This document shows, one piece after another, positions 1 through 8,844 of a DNA stretch of 53,514 bases; position 1 is the stretch's first letter; every line of letters begins with the position of its first letter. The notes below the pieces were generated by a model. That model searched no databases. It saw nothing but the letters and a program-made list of their open reading frames with translations, and had not been told where the DNA came from. Source of the stretch: Nocardiopsis halotolerans DSM 44410 (GTDB lineage Bacteria; Actinomycetota; Actinomycetes; Streptosporangiales; Streptosporangiaceae); NCBI RefSeq assembly GCF_000341065.1, contig NZ_ANAX01000102.1:2797-56310 (forward strand), given 5' to 3'. The position numbers and the translations under genes are program-made.

Positions 1-22
1 ACCCGACCGGAGGAGGTAGGAC

Positions 23-442
23 ATGAACGCGATCTCCCGCCGTGAGGGCCTTGGACGCTTCCCGGACCTGGCCGAACTGTTCGACGCCCCGTTCTTCTCG
101 ACGCGCTCGCCCTCCAACCTGAGGGTCGAGACCTCGGTGCGCGACGACCGGTACCTGGTCCGGGCCGAGGTGCCCGGGGTGGACCCCGAGGACGGCCTAA
201 GCGTCACCGTCGAACACGGCACGCTGACCATCCGGGCCGAGCGCGGGGAGAGCACGTCGACGCCCCAGCACTCGGAGTTCCACTACGGCTCCTTCAGCCG
301 CACGCTCGCTCTGCCCGCCGACGCCGACGAGGAGGACGTCGTCGCCTCGTACGACAAGGGCATCCTTGAGGTGAGCGTCGGCCTGTCGCAGAAGCCCGAG
401 GGCAGTCGCAAGGTGCCGATCTCGCGCAAGGCCGAGGAGTAG
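23..442 (+). CDS. Hsp20/alpha-crystallin family small heat shock protein
   Basis: A 139-residue ATP-independent holdase that keeps unfolded cytosolic proteins soluble. An alpha-crystallin domain fills about residues 33-135. It starts at NLRVETSVRDDRYLVRAEVP and ends with the conserved DKGILEVSV strand, followed by a short basic tail. The length is normal for actinobacterial Hsp18-type proteins. The ATG at 23 follows GGAGGAGGTAGG at good spacing. It opens a run of stress genes (flavodoxin, universal stress protein, DevR-like regulator), so induction by hypoxia or another stress is inferred. The promoter lies off the left edge. No HSP18-type HAIR/HspR element is visible in the 22 bases available. 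The family call is firm. Confidence 0.95.
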   Translation: MNAISRREGLGRFPDLAELFDAPFFSTRSPSNLRVETSVRDDRYLVRAEVPGVDPEDGLSVTVEHGTLTIRAERGESTSTPQHSEFHYGSFSRTLALPADADEEDVVASYDKGILEVSVGLSQKPEGSRKVPISRKAEE

Positions 443-478
443 TCGCCGCGGCCGGTCCCGCACACCGGATCGGTCGCG

Positions 479-530
479 GCACGTGTACGGGGCCGGAGCC
501 GGAGCCGGAGCGCCGGCCCCGTACACGTGC
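479..530. terminator. Large hairpin terminator after the Hsp20 gene
   Basis: A perfect 18-bp stem pairs 479-496 (GCACGTGTACGGGGCCGG) with 513-530. The 16-base loop carries repeated GGAGCC units. It lies between the convergent Hsp20 and DUF4389 genes and probably terminates both. There is no U-tract, as is common in this GC class. Confidence 0.75.
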
Positions 531-574
531 TCCTCTCCGATCGCGCCCGTGGAGGAGGCCGACAGGCGGTCGGA

Positions 575-1312
575 TCACGTCTCCCCGCCTCCGGAGGGCA
601 CACTCCGCTCGGCCCCGGCGGCAGCTCCGTCCGGATCCGGCCCGCCCGTATCCAGACGGAAGGGCGGGTAGCGGTCGGTCATGAGCGCGGCGTAGGCCAC
701 GACACGCAGAACCCACCGGTTCAGCCCGACCACGAGGTCGAACAGGTTCCTCGGGTAGGTTCCGGTGAAGAGCAGGGAAACGGCCGCGAACAGCACCAGG
801 AGACCGATGAGGCCTGGCGACTGGTACATCGCCTCCCACACCCCGGGTGTCCCCGCCCCCGAATCCTCCACCACCACGGTCACGCCGCCGCGGACGAGGA
901 GACCCACCACCAGGTACTGGGGCAGGGCCAGCAGCCACCACTTGACCAGCACCAGCCCGCGGGACATCCGCTCCGGCTCCCTGATGGTCAGTCGGGCCGG
1001 GTAGTCCACGTCCCCGGACAGGGTGAAGGGCGGATAGCGGTCGGTCCCCAGCACCCAGTAGGCGTAGAACCCCACCCTCCAGCTCCACCGCAGGACTCCG
1101 GTGTTGAACCGGAACACCCACGCCGGATAGCGGCCGGTGAACAGGATCGCGAAGAAGGCCACCACGGTCAGCGCGAGGAACGCGGTCCAGAGGAAGACGA
1201 GTACCACGTAGTGGGGGATCGCCAGCAGCCACTTGACCAGCCAGAGCCAGCGCCCCGCCGTCGGGTCCGGAGCGGCCTCGACCACCACCGGATAACGCGT
1301 GCCATGAGCCAT
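575..1312 (-). CDS. DUF4389 integral membrane protein
   Basis: A 245-residue membrane protein of unknown function. Two homologous halves are visible. Each begins with a helix like WLWLVKWLLAIPHYVVL or LVLVKWWLLALPQYLVV and contains an FTGxYPxxLF/VFRF motif followed by RWxxRVxxYAxxxTDRYPPF. This duplicated YPPF-containing pattern is typical of DUF4389 proteins, which are often found near universal stress and PPOX genes in actinobacteria. I chose ATG 1312 (MAHGTRYP) because the reading frame further upstream is low-complexity and lacks family similarity. A DevR-box-like palindrome lies about 100 bp upstream. The C-terminal tail is acidic and soluble. Function is not known. Confidence 0.8.
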   Translation of the reverse strand: MAHGTRYPVVVEAAPDPTAGRWLWLVKWLLAIPHYVVLVFLWTAFLALTVVAFFAILFTGRYPAWVFRFNTGVLRWSWRVGFYAYWVLGTDRYPPFTLSGDVDYPARLTIREPERMSRGLVLVKWWLLALPQYLVVGLLVRGGVTVVVEDSGAGTPGVWEAMYQSPGLIGLLVLFAAVSLLFTGTYPRNLFDLVVGLNRWVLRVVAYAALMTDRYPPFRLDTGGPDPDGAAAGAERSVPSGGGET

Positions 1313-1407
1313 GTCGGGACACCTCCCCGGGGAGGGCCCGCCTCCCCTCACCTCCGACACTGCCTCCGTCGCCGTACTCCCGTCAGGGCCGACCGGCTGA
1401 CCCGCCC

Positions 1408-1421
1408 GGGTCCTACGTCCC
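1408..1421. promoter_or_regulatory. Possible DevR/DosR-type operator
   Basis: GGGTCCTACGTCCC resembles the DosR-type palindrome (GGGACTTTNGTCCC in mycobacteria). It lies in the divergent region between the DUF4389 gene and the flavodoxin gene, and a DevR-like regulator is encoded 2 kb away. This is pattern similarity only. Confidence 0.35.
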
Positions 1422-1509
1422 CGTGTACGGAGGAGTTCCGTCTCTGCCGAGGCACGGGTTCGCGCGCTCAGACTGGCCGCGAGGGGGACCCGGAAAGGGA
1501 GGTGCCGGC

Positions 1510-2037
1510 ATGTTCGTACTGGTCGGTTACGCGAGCGAGCACGGTTCCACACGGGAGATCGCCGAGAGGATCGCCGATCGCCTGCGTGGGCGCGGACACA
1601 CGGCGGACGTGCGGCCCCTGCCCGGGGCGCCGGAGGCCGACGGCTACGAGGCCGTGATCCTGGGCAGCGCGGTCCACGGCGGTTCCTGGATCCCGGGGGC
1701 CTACGACTACGTCCGGGCCAACGCCGAGTCGCTCGGCCGAATGCCGGTCTGGCTGTTCAGCGTGGGTCTGGCGAGGGTCCTCGGAGGCTGGTTCGGGAAA
1801 CACGTCCAGGTACCCAAGGAGATCGCTGAACTGCGTGGGGCCGTCGGGTTCCGTGAACACCGCCTCCTGGCTGGGGCCCTGCGGCCCGGACACCTGCCCC
1901 TGTTCGGGCGTGCGGTCTACCGGCTCATGGGAGGACGCTACGGCGACTTCCGGGACTGGGACGAGATCGACGGCTGGGCCGACGCGATCGCCGCGGACCT
2001 GTCCGCCACCGGGGCCTCGGGCGGCACTCCGGTATGA
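1510..2037 (+). CDS. Flavodoxin-domain protein, protoporphyrinogen oxidase-like
   Basis: A 175-residue single flavodoxin domain. The FMN phosphate loop is at residues 8-14 (ASEHGSTREIAERIA). The second loop is GSAVHGGSWIPGAYDYV and the third region is FSVGLARVLGG. The size and the GSAVHGGxW signature match HemG-like or general-stress flavodoxins that move electrons between quinones and porphyrin or other acceptors. The actual electron partner is unknown. ATG 1510 follows GGGAGGTGCCGGC, and the earlier in-frame GTG has no support. Adjacent stress genes suggest a redox role under low oxygen. It lacks the membrane anchor seen in some relatives. Confidence 0.82.
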   Translation: MFVLVGYASEHGSTREIAERIADRLRGRGHTADVRPLPGAPEADGYEAVILGSAVHGGSWIPGAYDYVRANAESLGRMPVWLFSVGLARVLGGWFGKHVQVPKEIAELRGAVGFREHRLLAGALRPGHLPLFGRAVYRLMGGRYGDFRDWDEIDGWADAIAADLSATGASGGTPV

Positions 2038-2091
2038 CGTCCACGGCGCCGCTCGGCACGCCCGACACCCCGTTGTCCCGACGCCGGGAGC

Positions 2092-2997
2092 TCAGCGCCT
2101 GGGAGGTCGCACCACCGCGACCGGGACCGGGCTGTGTGAGATGACGTTCCGGCTCACCGACCCCAGCAGCATCCCGGCGAAGCCGCCCCGTCCGTGCGAT
2201 CCCACGACCATCAGGTCGCAGTCCCGGGCCGCGGCGCACAGGGCCTCGACGGGGTGACCCGTCTCCACGGCCTCCTCGACCCGCACTCCCGGCCAGCGCG
2301 CACGGTCGTCCTCGACCGCCTGTGACACCATCCGGCGGGTCCTGCGCGCGTCCTCGGCCTCGGCCGCCCTCCTCTCCTCCTCCGTCAGGGTCCAGGTCGG
2401 GTCCTCCAGCGCCCCGAAGCGCCACCAACGGGTCTCCTCGCGTACCGCCACCACGCGCAACCGCGACCCCCAGGCCTCGGCCGTGGCGAACGCCCACTCC
2501 GTGGCGGAACGCGCGGACCGCGACCCGTCCACGCCCAGCAGAACGCGCCCGTGGAAGGGTGCCGCTTCCCGGTCGGGAACGACGATCACGGGACACGAGG
2601 CGCAGGCCAGCAGCTCCAGGGCCGTGGAATCCGGCAGGACTCTGTCCAGCGCCGTCATACGATGCGCCCCCACGACCAGCGAGTGCGCCTTCTGGCTCTC
2701 GGTCAGCAGGACCGGTTCGGGGTCGCCCGTGACATGCACCGCCCTGACGTCGAGGCCCGGCACCCGCTCCAACGCCCGTTCGCGACCCTCGTCCACGATG
2801 CGGCGCGCGAACTCGTCCACGTCGAATCCCGGCAGGCCGCGGGGAGGGGAGTGGTAGAGCGGCCAGTCGAAGGCGTACACGACGCGCAGCCCCAGTCCCC
2901 GCCGTCGCGCCTCGTCAGCGGCCCAGTCCAGGGCCCTTCCGCTCGCCGCGGTTCCATTGAACGCCGCCACCACGGGCGAGTCCGCTCTCTGGTCCAT
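2092..2997 (-). CDS. Tandem universal stress protein
   Basis: A 301-residue protein with two UspA domains (about 1-145 and 150-298). The second keeps a good ATP-binding signature near its end (GSHGRGGFAGMLLGSVS), and VDGSRSARSATEWA marks its start. The first is degenerate at the equivalent place (GAHRMTALDRVLPDST), so it probably does not bind ATP in the standard way. Tandem Usp proteins of this type are classic members of DosR-type dormancy regulons. The gene lies just downstream of the DevR-like regulator on the same strand, separated by 153 bp that hold a possible operator at 3083-3099. The CAT at 2995-2997 gives the only plausible start. Confidence 0.93.
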   Translation of the reverse strand: MDQRADSPVVAAFNGTAASGRALDWAADEARRRGLGLRVVYAFDWPLYHSPPRGLPGFDVDEFARRIVDEGRERALERVPGLDVRAVHVTGDPEPVLLTESQKAHSLVVGAHRMTALDRVLPDSTALELLACASCPVIVVPDREAAPFHGRVLLGVDGSRSARSATEWAFATAEAWGSRLRVVAVREETRWWRFGALEDPTWTLTEEERRAAEAEDARRTRRMVSQAVEDDRARWPGVRVEEAVETGHPVEALCAAARDCDLMVVGSHGRGGFAGMLLGSVSRNVISHSPVPVAVVRPPRR

Positions 2998-3082
2998 GAC
3001 CGCCTCCCACTAACTGTGGAGCCCTCCCACGCCACATTAGGAGTGCCCACGTGCGCACACCAGGTGCGGGCGTCGCGGCCGG

Positions 3083-3099
3083 CCGGTCCCAAGGCCGCG
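3083..3099. promoter_or_regulatory. Possible DevR-type operator upstream of the Usp gene
   Basis: CCGGTCCCAAGGCCGCG shares the core GGYCCCAAGGCC with the site at 7647-7660 upstream of the CBS-BON gene. A shared motif in front of two stress genes next to a DevR-like regulator suggests a common operator. Binding is not shown. Confidence 0.35.
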
Positions 3100-3150
3100 G
3101 CGGGGAGGGGACCTGTGCCACTTGACGCCGGGCACCCCGGGTGTCCGGTC

Positions 3151-3822
3151 TCATCCGGGCCCGCCGCGCGTGCCTCGGCCCTTGAGCCGCGCGGCGTACG
3201 CCGCCGCCTGGGTACGGCGCTGCATGTCGAGCTTGGACAGCACACTGGAGACGTAGTTCTTCACCGTCTTCTCCGCCAGGAAGATCCGCTCGCCGATCTG
3301 TCGGTTGGTCAGCCCCTCCCCGATCAGCTCGAACACGCGGCGTTCCTGGGGGGAGAAACCGGCGAGCGGATCGGCCGGCTCCGCCCCCTCGCGTATGCGC
3401 CGCATGACGAGGGACGTGCTGTGCGGGTCCAGCAGGGACTCCCCGGAGGCGACCGTACGGACCGCTCCCACCAGGTCCGAACCATGGATCTGTTTCAGCA
3501 CGTAGCCCGCAGCGCCCGCCATGACGGCGTCGTGGAGGGCCTCGTCGTCGGAGTAGGACGTCAGCATCAGGCACACCAGGTCCGGGAACCGCGACCGCAG
3601 TTCCCGGCAGACCTCCACACCGCTGCCGTCCGGCAGACGCACGTCCAAGACCGCCACGTCGGGTCGTGCGGCCGGTACGCGGCCGAGCGCCTCGGCCGCC
3701 GTGGCGGCCTCCCCGACGACCTCGATGTCCCCCTCGTCCTGGAGCAGGGCAGTGATCCCCCGCCTCACCACGTCGTGGTCGTCGACCAAGAAGACGCGGA
3801 TGGCCCGGCTCTCCTCCTGCAT
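3151..3822 (-). CDS. NarL/FixJ response regulator, DevR/DosR-like
   Basis: A 223-residue two-domain regulator. The receiver covers about residues 8-125: acidic pair DDHD near residues 14-17, phospho-acceptor Asp60 in [13 protein letters not shown], and Lys in GYVLKQI. The LuxR-type HTH is at about 150-212, with [31 protein letters not shown]. The phrases [17 protein letters not shown] and [11 protein letters not shown] are close to mycobacterial DosR/DevR, the regulator of hypoxia and nitric-oxide dormancy genes. No sensor kinase is encoded in the window, so it is an orphan here. Neighbouring Usp, PPOX, acetyltransferase and CBS genes match typical DevR targets. The ATG at 3822 follows AGGAGATGACGGCCT. 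Confidence 0.88.
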   Translation of the reverse strand: MQEESRAIRVFLVDDHDVVRRGITALLQDEGDIEVVGEAATAAEALGRVPAARPDVAVLDVRLPDGSGVEVCRELRSRFPDLVCLMLTSYSDDEALHDAVMAGAAGYVLKQIHGSDLVGAVRTVASGESLLDPHSTSLVMRRIREGAEPADPLAGFSPQERRVFELIGEGLTNRQIGERIFLAEKTVKNYVSSVLSKLDMQRRTQAAAYAARLKGRGTRGGPG

Positions 3823-3981
3823 AGGCCGTCATCTCCTCCCACACGGGCGGGCTCGCCCGACGGGGCCGGGCGCGACCCGGTACGCGACCGGACCGCGTTC
3901 CGTCGTGTACCTCGTCCCCTACCCGCGAAGGCAGTCGGATACCAGTGGCGGACCCGTCCCGAAACGGTATGCCGACACGGG

Positions 3982-4662
3982 TCAGCGCATGCTCCGGCCT
4001 CCCACACGGCGCCCGCTGACCTCGTACGCCACGACACGGACGAAGAGGTCGTGTTCGCCTCCCGCCCACGGGCGCACGGGAGCGCTCGTGCGCAGAGACG
4101 CCGCCTCCGCCTTGTCGGTCACCGGCACGGCTCGGCCGGTGACGAGGACGCTCCATCCCTCGCTCGTCGCGCCGTCGACCCGGTCGACCTCGAAGGCGGC
4201 GTCGCCGGGGACGTACCCGGCGATCACTCCGTGGTCCGTGGTCCGGAACACGATGGCGTCGTCGCGGACGAGGTAGTTCACCGGAAGGATGATCGGCGCC
4301 GTCGCGCCCTCGGGCATGAAACCGATGCGTCCCACACCGCCCGGACCGATGAGTTCCATGCACCTCTCCGGAGGGAGCACGGTCGTCTCCGGAAGGAGGA
4401 CCGAGGTGGTCGCGGAACCGGGTGGTACGTCGGTGTCGGCTCCCAACAGGTAGTCCTGGGTGGTGTTCAGGGCACCCGCGAGGCGGTACAGAGCCTGCCG
4501 AGTCATACGGGGGGCGTACTCCTCCAGGTAGGCCACGTACCCGGGGTCCATGTCGGCCAGGTGTGCGACCTCCTCACGGGTCAGTCCGAGTTCGGCCCGG
4601 CGCGCGGCGGCTCGGCGTCCGAGGTCGCTCCCCGTGGTGCCCGTGGCCTCTTCACGCCTCAT
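3982..4662 (-). CDS. XRE HTH-pyridoxamine 5'-phosphate oxidase family fusion
   Basis: A 226-residue fusion. An N-terminal Cro/C1-type HTH (about 12-68) reads RRAELGLTREEVAHLADMDPGYVAYLE. The C-terminal split-barrel flavin/PPOX fold runs from about 80 to 220, with CMELIGPGGVGRIGF, PIILPVNYLVRDDAIVFRT and the terminal VVAYEVSGRRV. The family binds FMN or F420; substrate and DNA target cannot be read from sequence. Such fusions sit in dormancy-type clusters with Usp and DevR genes, as here. I placed the start at ATG 4662 (MRREEATG), because residues encoded further upstream are low complexity and overlap the divergent promoter region of the acetyltransferase gene. Confidence 0.85.
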   Translation of the reverse strand: MRREEATGTTGSDLGRRAAARRAELGLTREEVAHLADMDPGYVAYLEEYAPRMTRQALYRLAGALNTTQDYLLGADTDVPPGSATTSVLLPETTVLPPERCMELIGPGGVGRIGFMPEGATAPIILPVNYLVRDDAIVFRTTDHGVIAGYVPGDAAFEVDRVDGATSEGWSVLVTGRAVPVTDKAEAASLRTSAPVRPWAGGEHDLFVRVVAYEVSGRRVGGRSMR

Positions 4663-4892
4663 GGTGCTGCTCCCCTCCCCGCCGAAGAAGACGCTCCCGC
4701 GTCCCCTGTTACCCGCATCCTCACCGGTCGTGGAGCACCGGAGCATGGGCCGTTGGACCCGGACGGAGGCGACCTCCGTCCCCAAGCCGGATCCGCGAGC
4801 GGGGAGAAGACTGGAGGACGCGCCGCGTCACACGCGGTGGCGCCTTCCGCCGACTCGGCGGCTCGGACGCCACGACCCGGGGGAGAGCGACC

Positions 4893-7586
4893 ATGACCAG
4901 CCGAATCGACGACGAAGCGGTACGGACAACGGACGAGGGCACCTCTCACGCCCTGTTGTCCGACGGAGCCATCGTGCTGATCCGTCCCGCCCGGGCCGAG
5001 GACGTCGTCAGGGTACGGAAGCTGTACGAGGGGATGTCGCAGGAGAATCTGCGCATGCGCTTCTTCCTGCCCAGTACGTCCTCGGCCAGGGCGGCGTCCG
5101 AGAGGGCCTGCGCGGATGGTGACACACACCGAGCAGCCCTCCTCGCGGTCCTCGACGGAGAGGTGGTCGGTGTCGCGAGCTACGACGCAACCGAGCACCC
5201 CCACACCGGGGAGCTGGGGCTGGCCGTGGCGGAAGGAGCGCACGGGCGCGGCGTGGGCACCCTGCTTCTGGAGCACCTGGCCTCGGTGGCACGGGAACGC
5301 GGGATCAGGGCCTTCCACGCCGACGTCCTGGCCGCCAACCACGAGATGCTGCGCGTGTGCGACGAGGCGGGACTGCGGTCGCGCCGCAGGACCGACGCGG
5401 GAGTGGTGGAACTGACCCTGCCCCTGGACCAGGACGACCACTACGTCGACGTTGTGGGCCGCAGGGAGGAGCAGGCCAGCAGGGAGAGCCTCAAACGACT
5501 GCTGCGCCCCCGGTCGGCCGTGGTCATCGGTGTGACGAGCCGTGCGGTGTCGATCGGCAACGCGATCCTGCGCAGCATCGCGTGCCACGGTTTCACCGGA
5601 CCGGTCTACGCCGTCCATCCTCAGGCTCCCAGCGTCGCCGACGTCTCCCTTCCCGTCCACCGTTCCGTCGCGGAGCTCCCCGAGCCCCCCGACCTCGCGG
5701 TGGTGGCGGTCCCTCCCGACGCGGTGGTCCCCGTGGCACGGTCCTGCGGTGAGCGGGGAGTCGGAGCGCTCGTCGTCGTCACCTCGAACCTTGGCCCCGA
5801 CACGAGCCGGGAACTGCTGTCGGTGTGCCGGAACAACGGGATGCGGCTCGTGGGACCCAACAGCTTCGGCGTCGTCTGCACCGAGCCCGGGGTGAACCTC
5901 CAGGCGACCTTCGCCGCGCGTCCGCCCTCCCCCGGAGGCGCGGGTCTGGTCGTGCAGTCGGGCGGGGTCGGCATCAGCCTGTTCGACCACCTCAGCCGTC
6001 TGGGCGTGGGGGTGTCCTCGTCCCTGGCGGTGGGCAGCCGCCTGGACGTCAGCAGCAACGACATGCTGAGCTGGTGGGAGGCGGACGGGTCGACCACCAT
6101 GGCGGTGGTGCACGTGGAGTCCTTCGGCAACCCCCGGAAGTTCTCCCGACTCGCCCGCGGGGTCGGGCGGCGGATGCCCGTCCTGGCCGTGCGTACGGGG
6201 CGTTCGGAGGCGGGGAGACGAGCGGCCCTGGCGCATGGCGGTCCCTCCCTCCCCTCCGTCCCGGCCGCCGACGCCCTGTTCGACCAGGCCGGGGTCACAG
6301 CCGTGTCCGGAGTCGGCGAACTGGTCGCGACGGCGGCCCTCATGGCCCACCAGCCCCTTCCCCGAGGTCCCCGTGTGGCGGTCCTGACCAACACCGCCGG
6401 CATAGGGGGGATGGCCGCTGACGCGTGTCACGACGCCGGGCTGGAGATCGTCGAACTCTCCGAGCGGACGCGGCGCGGCCTGGAGGAGTCACTGCCCGAC
6501 GGAGCGCTGTGCGCCAATCCCGTCGACACCACGCCGGCGGCCCGCAGCGACCAGTTGCGCACCTGCCTGGAGGCGCTGTCCGCGGCCCCGGAGGTGGACG
6601 CCGTCATGGCCATCACGGTCCCCACGGCGCTCGCCGATCCGGCCCCGGCCGTCAGCGCGGCGGTGCGGGACGTCCCGGTGGTCGCGGTCACGCCCGAACA
6701 GCCCGAGTCCGTGGCCGTCATCGGGAGCGAGGGCAGGTGCGTGCCTTCGTACAACGGCCCCGAGCCGGCGGCGGCGGCGCTCGGCGCCGCGTGGCGGCGC
6801 GCCTCCTGGTTGGCCCGCCCGCCCGGGAGGATCCCCGCACTCTCCGGCGTGGCGTCGTACCGGGCGGCCGAGATCGTGAACGAGTCTCTGGAGTTCCCGT
6901 CCCAGGGTGGATGGCTGCCCCTGCACCGTGTGATGGAGCTGCTCGCCTGCTACGGGATCGTGCTCGCGCCGTGGCGCCACGCACGCACCGAAGAGGAGGC
7001 GCTGCGCGCGGCGGCGGAGATCTCCGGGCCGGTCGCCCTCAAAGCGGACGTGGCGGGCATCGTTCATCGCGGACGCGCCGACGCCCTGTGCCTCGGCCTG
7101 ACCGGAGAGGAGCGGTTCAGGAACGCCTACCGTGCTCTGGCCGAACGGTTCCGGGGAAGGGCGCGCGACTTCCTCGTGCAGGGGATGGTGTCCCCCGGTT
7201 TCGAGGTCCTGATCGGATCGGTCCAGCAACCCGACTTCGGCCCCGTGATCGTGTGCGGGCCCGGCGGAAGCTACGCCGAGGCGCTGAACTCGCGGACGTC
7301 CAGGCTCACCCCGCTGACCGACGTCGACGCGGCCGAGATGGTCCGGTCCGTGCCCGAGCTCAGGCGCCTGGGCGAACGGGACGGGGAGAGGGGCGTGGAG
7401 CCGGCTGTACTGGAGGAACCGCTGCTGAGGTTCTCGAAGCTGGTCGATGACCTGCCGGAGATCGCGGAAGCCGAGATGAACCCGGTCGTCACCGGCTCCT
7501 CGTCGGCCGTGTGCGTCGACGCTCGTGTGCGGGTGGCCAGGTATCCGCACGGGGACCCGTACCTGCGCGCGCTCCGACCGCTGTGA
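4893..7586 (+). CDS. Pat-type GNAT/ADP-forming acyl-CoA synthetase fusion
   Basis: An 897-residue protein acetyltransferase of the multidomain Pat class. The GNAT domain is N-terminal (about 25-185; acetyl-CoA loop in VAEGAHGRGVGTLLLEHLA). It is followed by a CoA-binding Rossmann domain (RPRSAVVIGVTSRAVSIGNAILR), a succinyl-CoA-ligase-like domain (VVQSGGVGISLFDHL) and a C-terminal ATP-grasp domain (about 680-890; ELLACYGIVLAPW, GPVALKADVAGIVHR, MNPVV). E. coli Pka has the opposite order, with GNAT last. Family members acetylate lysines, often of acetyl-CoA synthetase. The synthetase part may only sense CoA esters, and its activity is uncertain. ATG 4893 follows GGGGGAGAGCGACC. Confidence 0.9.
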   Translation: MTSRIDDEAVRTTDEGTSHALLSDGAIVLIRPARAEDVVRVRKLYEGMSQENLRMRFFLPSTSSARAASERACADGDTHRAALLAVLDGEVVGVASYDATEHPHTGELGLAVAEGAHGRGVGTLLLEHLASVARERGIRAFHADVLAANHEMLRVCDEAGLRSRRRTDAGVVELTLPLDQDDHYVDVVGRREEQASRESLKRLLRPRSAVVIGVTSRAVSIGNAILRSIACHGFTGPVYAVHPQAPSVADVSLPVHRSVAELPEPPDLAVVAVPPDAVVPVARSCGERGVGALVVVTSNLGPDTSRELLSVCRNNGMRLVGPNSFGVVCTEPGVNLQATFAARPPSPGGAGLVVQSGGVGISLFDHLSRLGVGVSSSLAVGSRLDVSSNDMLSWWEADGSTTMAVVHVESFGNPRKFSRLARGVGRRMPVLAVRTGRSEAGRRAALAHGGPSLPSVPAADALFDQAGVTAVSGVGELVATAALMAHQPLPRGPRVAVLTNTAGIGGMAADACHDAGLEIVELSERTRRGLEESLPDGALCANPVDTTPAARSDQLRTCLEALSAAPEVDAVMAITVPTALADPAPAVSAAVRDVPVVAVTPEQPESVAVIGSEGRCVPSYNGPEPAAAALGAAWRRASWLARPPGRIPALSGVASYRAAEIVNESLEFPSQGGWLPLHRVMELLACYGIVLAPWRHARTEEEALRAAAEISGPVALKADVAGIVHRGRADALCLGLTGEERFRNAYRALAERFRGRARDFLVQGMVSPGFEVLIGSVQQPDFGPVIVCGPGGSYAEALNSRTSRLTPLTDVDAAEMVRSVPELRRLGERDGERGVEPAVLEEPLLRFSKLVDDLPEIAEAEMNPVVTGSSSAVCVDARVRVARYPHGDPYLRALRPL

Positions 7587-7646
7587 CCGGCGAGGGAGTC
7601 GGGACGCCGGGGCCCGGCCGGGAGAGCCATAGGGCCCGCCTCAGCC

Positions 7647-7660
7647 GGGGCCCAAGGCCC
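7647..7660. promoter_or_regulatory. Possible DevR-type operator upstream of the CBS-BON gene
   Basis: GGGGCCCAAGGCCC is a near-palindrome about 145 bp upstream of the CBS-BON start. It shares GGYCCCAAGGCC with the site at 3083-3099. The rest of the 218-bp gap between the two genes shows no obvious ORF. Confidence 0.35.
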
Positions 7661-7804
7661 TGGTACTCCGGGCATCCGCGGACAAGGCTGGGACGAGGGA
7701 CGGAGTGGAGGCGGAGGGGCCGGAAGGGCGTTCACGAGAGAACGGACCGCACTGGCCGTTCCGGGTCGGCCGCCGTCCAGGGCAGGACATGAGAGGAGCC
7801 CCTG

Positions 7805-8491
7805 ATGCACACCGTGCGCGACGTCATGACGGCCGAGGTCTTCTCCGTCACGGAGGACACCGGCTACCGCGAGGTCGCCGAGGCGCTGGTCACCCACGGC
7901 GTGAGCGCGCTGCCCGTGACCAACGGCGAGGGCCGCGTGGTCGGTGTGGTCTCCGAGGGAGACCTGCTCCACAAGGAGGAGTTCACGGGAGGGGACTACG
8001 ACCCCCCGCTGCGCGCCCGGTTGCGCGCCCGGCTGGGGGCGGGGGGCAGCGCGGGAGACAAGGCCGCGGCCAGGAACGCGACCGAGTTGATGACCAGACC
8101 CGCCGTGACGGTGGCTTCTGACGCGTCCGTCGTCCTCGCCGCCCGGCTGATGGAGCGGCACGGGGTCAAGCAGATGCCGGTCGTCGACGGGGACGGGAAC
8201 CTGATCGGAATCGTGAGTAGGAGGGACCTGCTGTCGGTCTTCGTGAGAGAGGACGACGACATCGCCGAGGAGACGCGGAGCGTGATCAGAGAGATCCTGC
8301 CGGAACCCATCGCCACGGTCGAGGACGGGGTGGTGAGGCTGACCGGCGAGGTGGAGCACCGCAGCGACGTCGAGAAGCTGATCCACCGCGTCCGGCAGAT
8401 CGAGGGTGTGGTGGCCGTCGACTCCGAGCTGCGCTGGCACGCCGACGACGTCGTGCCCCAGCACGTTCAGTGGCGGGCAGGGACCCCCTGA
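7805..8491 (+). CDS. CBS-pair protein with C-terminal BON domain
   Basis: A 228-residue protein with two CBS motifs followed by a BON domain. CBS1 is at about 4-60 (VRDVMTAEVFSVTEDTGYREVAEALV), CBS2 at about 95-150 (ELMTRPAVTVASDASVVLAARLM, ending GIVSRRDLL), and BON at about 160-222 (GVVRLTGEVEHRSDVEKLIHRVRQIEGV). CBS pairs bind adenosyl ligands and BON domains contact membranes or other hydrophobic surfaces. The combination is common in hypoxia and dormancy gene sets, but its partner is unknown. ATG 7805 follows GAGAGGAGCCCCTG. It is the last core-type gene before the mobile-element debris that starts about 55 bp downstream. Confidence 0.93.
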   Translation: MHTVRDVMTAEVFSVTEDTGYREVAEALVTHGVSALPVTNGEGRVVGVVSEGDLLHKEEFTGGDYDPPLRARLRARLGAGGSAGDKAAARNATELMTRPAVTVASDASVVLAARLMERHGVKQMPVVDGDGNLIGIVSRRDLLSVFVREDDDIAEETRSVIREILPEPIATVEDGVVRLTGEVEHRSDVEKLIHRVRQIEGVVAVDSELRWHADDVVPQHVQWRAGTP

Positions 8492-8545
8492 CACCCCAGT
8501 GCTGGCACGCCGCCATCGACGAAACGGCGCGCGAGCCATCCATGA

Positions 8546-8785
8546 TCCATACGTCATCGGTATGTCCCAGAGCGGCGCATCGCCCGGATCCCGTCCGAGG
8601 TCGACACCAAGGGCCTGCGGCACTTCTTCGCCTCGACGGCCGTGCGCAACGGCATCCCGCTGTCGGACGTGGCCGACTACATGGGCCACAAGGACATGCA
8701 GGTCACCCACAAGACCTACAAGCACCTGCTGCCCGAATCCCTGACCAGCATGAGCAGAGTGGTCAGCAAGGCGCTGTTCCAGTAG
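8546..8785 (+). pseudogene. Tyrosine integrase, C-terminal remnant
   Basis: An open frame from just after a stop (8543-8545) to TAG 8783-8785 encodes the tail of a phage/ICE tyrosine recombinase. It has GLRHFFASTAVRNGIPLSDV, then DYMGHKDMQVTHKTYKHLLP. This retains the box II arginine (LRH), the GHK histidine and the nucleophilic tyrosine in HKTYKHL. The first 250 or more residues expected of an integrase are missing, and the frame has no start or SD, so it is a truncated relic. It is directly followed by a strong terminator and a convergent excisionase-like gene. Junction with the CBS-BON gene suggests a deletion or recombination endpoint here. Confidence 0.85.
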
Positions 8786-8799
8786 CACCGACAACGCCC

Positions 8800-8830
8800 G
8801 GAGGTCCCCGGCGGCGTGCCGGGGACCTCC
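8800..8830. terminator. Terminator between the integrase relic and the excisionase-like gene
   Basis: A perfect 13-bp stem (8800-8812 with 8818-8830) and a 5-base loop. Outer bases CAACG and CGTTG can extend the pairing. It sits between convergent genes, so it is probably bidirectional. Confidence 0.8.
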
Positions 8831-8844
8831 CCCGTTGACAGGCC

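Noticed and set aside
4422-4892. Long upstream extension of the Pat protein
   Set aside because: The region overlaps the divergent XRE-PPOX gene. The ATG at 4893 has an SD and the domain similarity begins after it.
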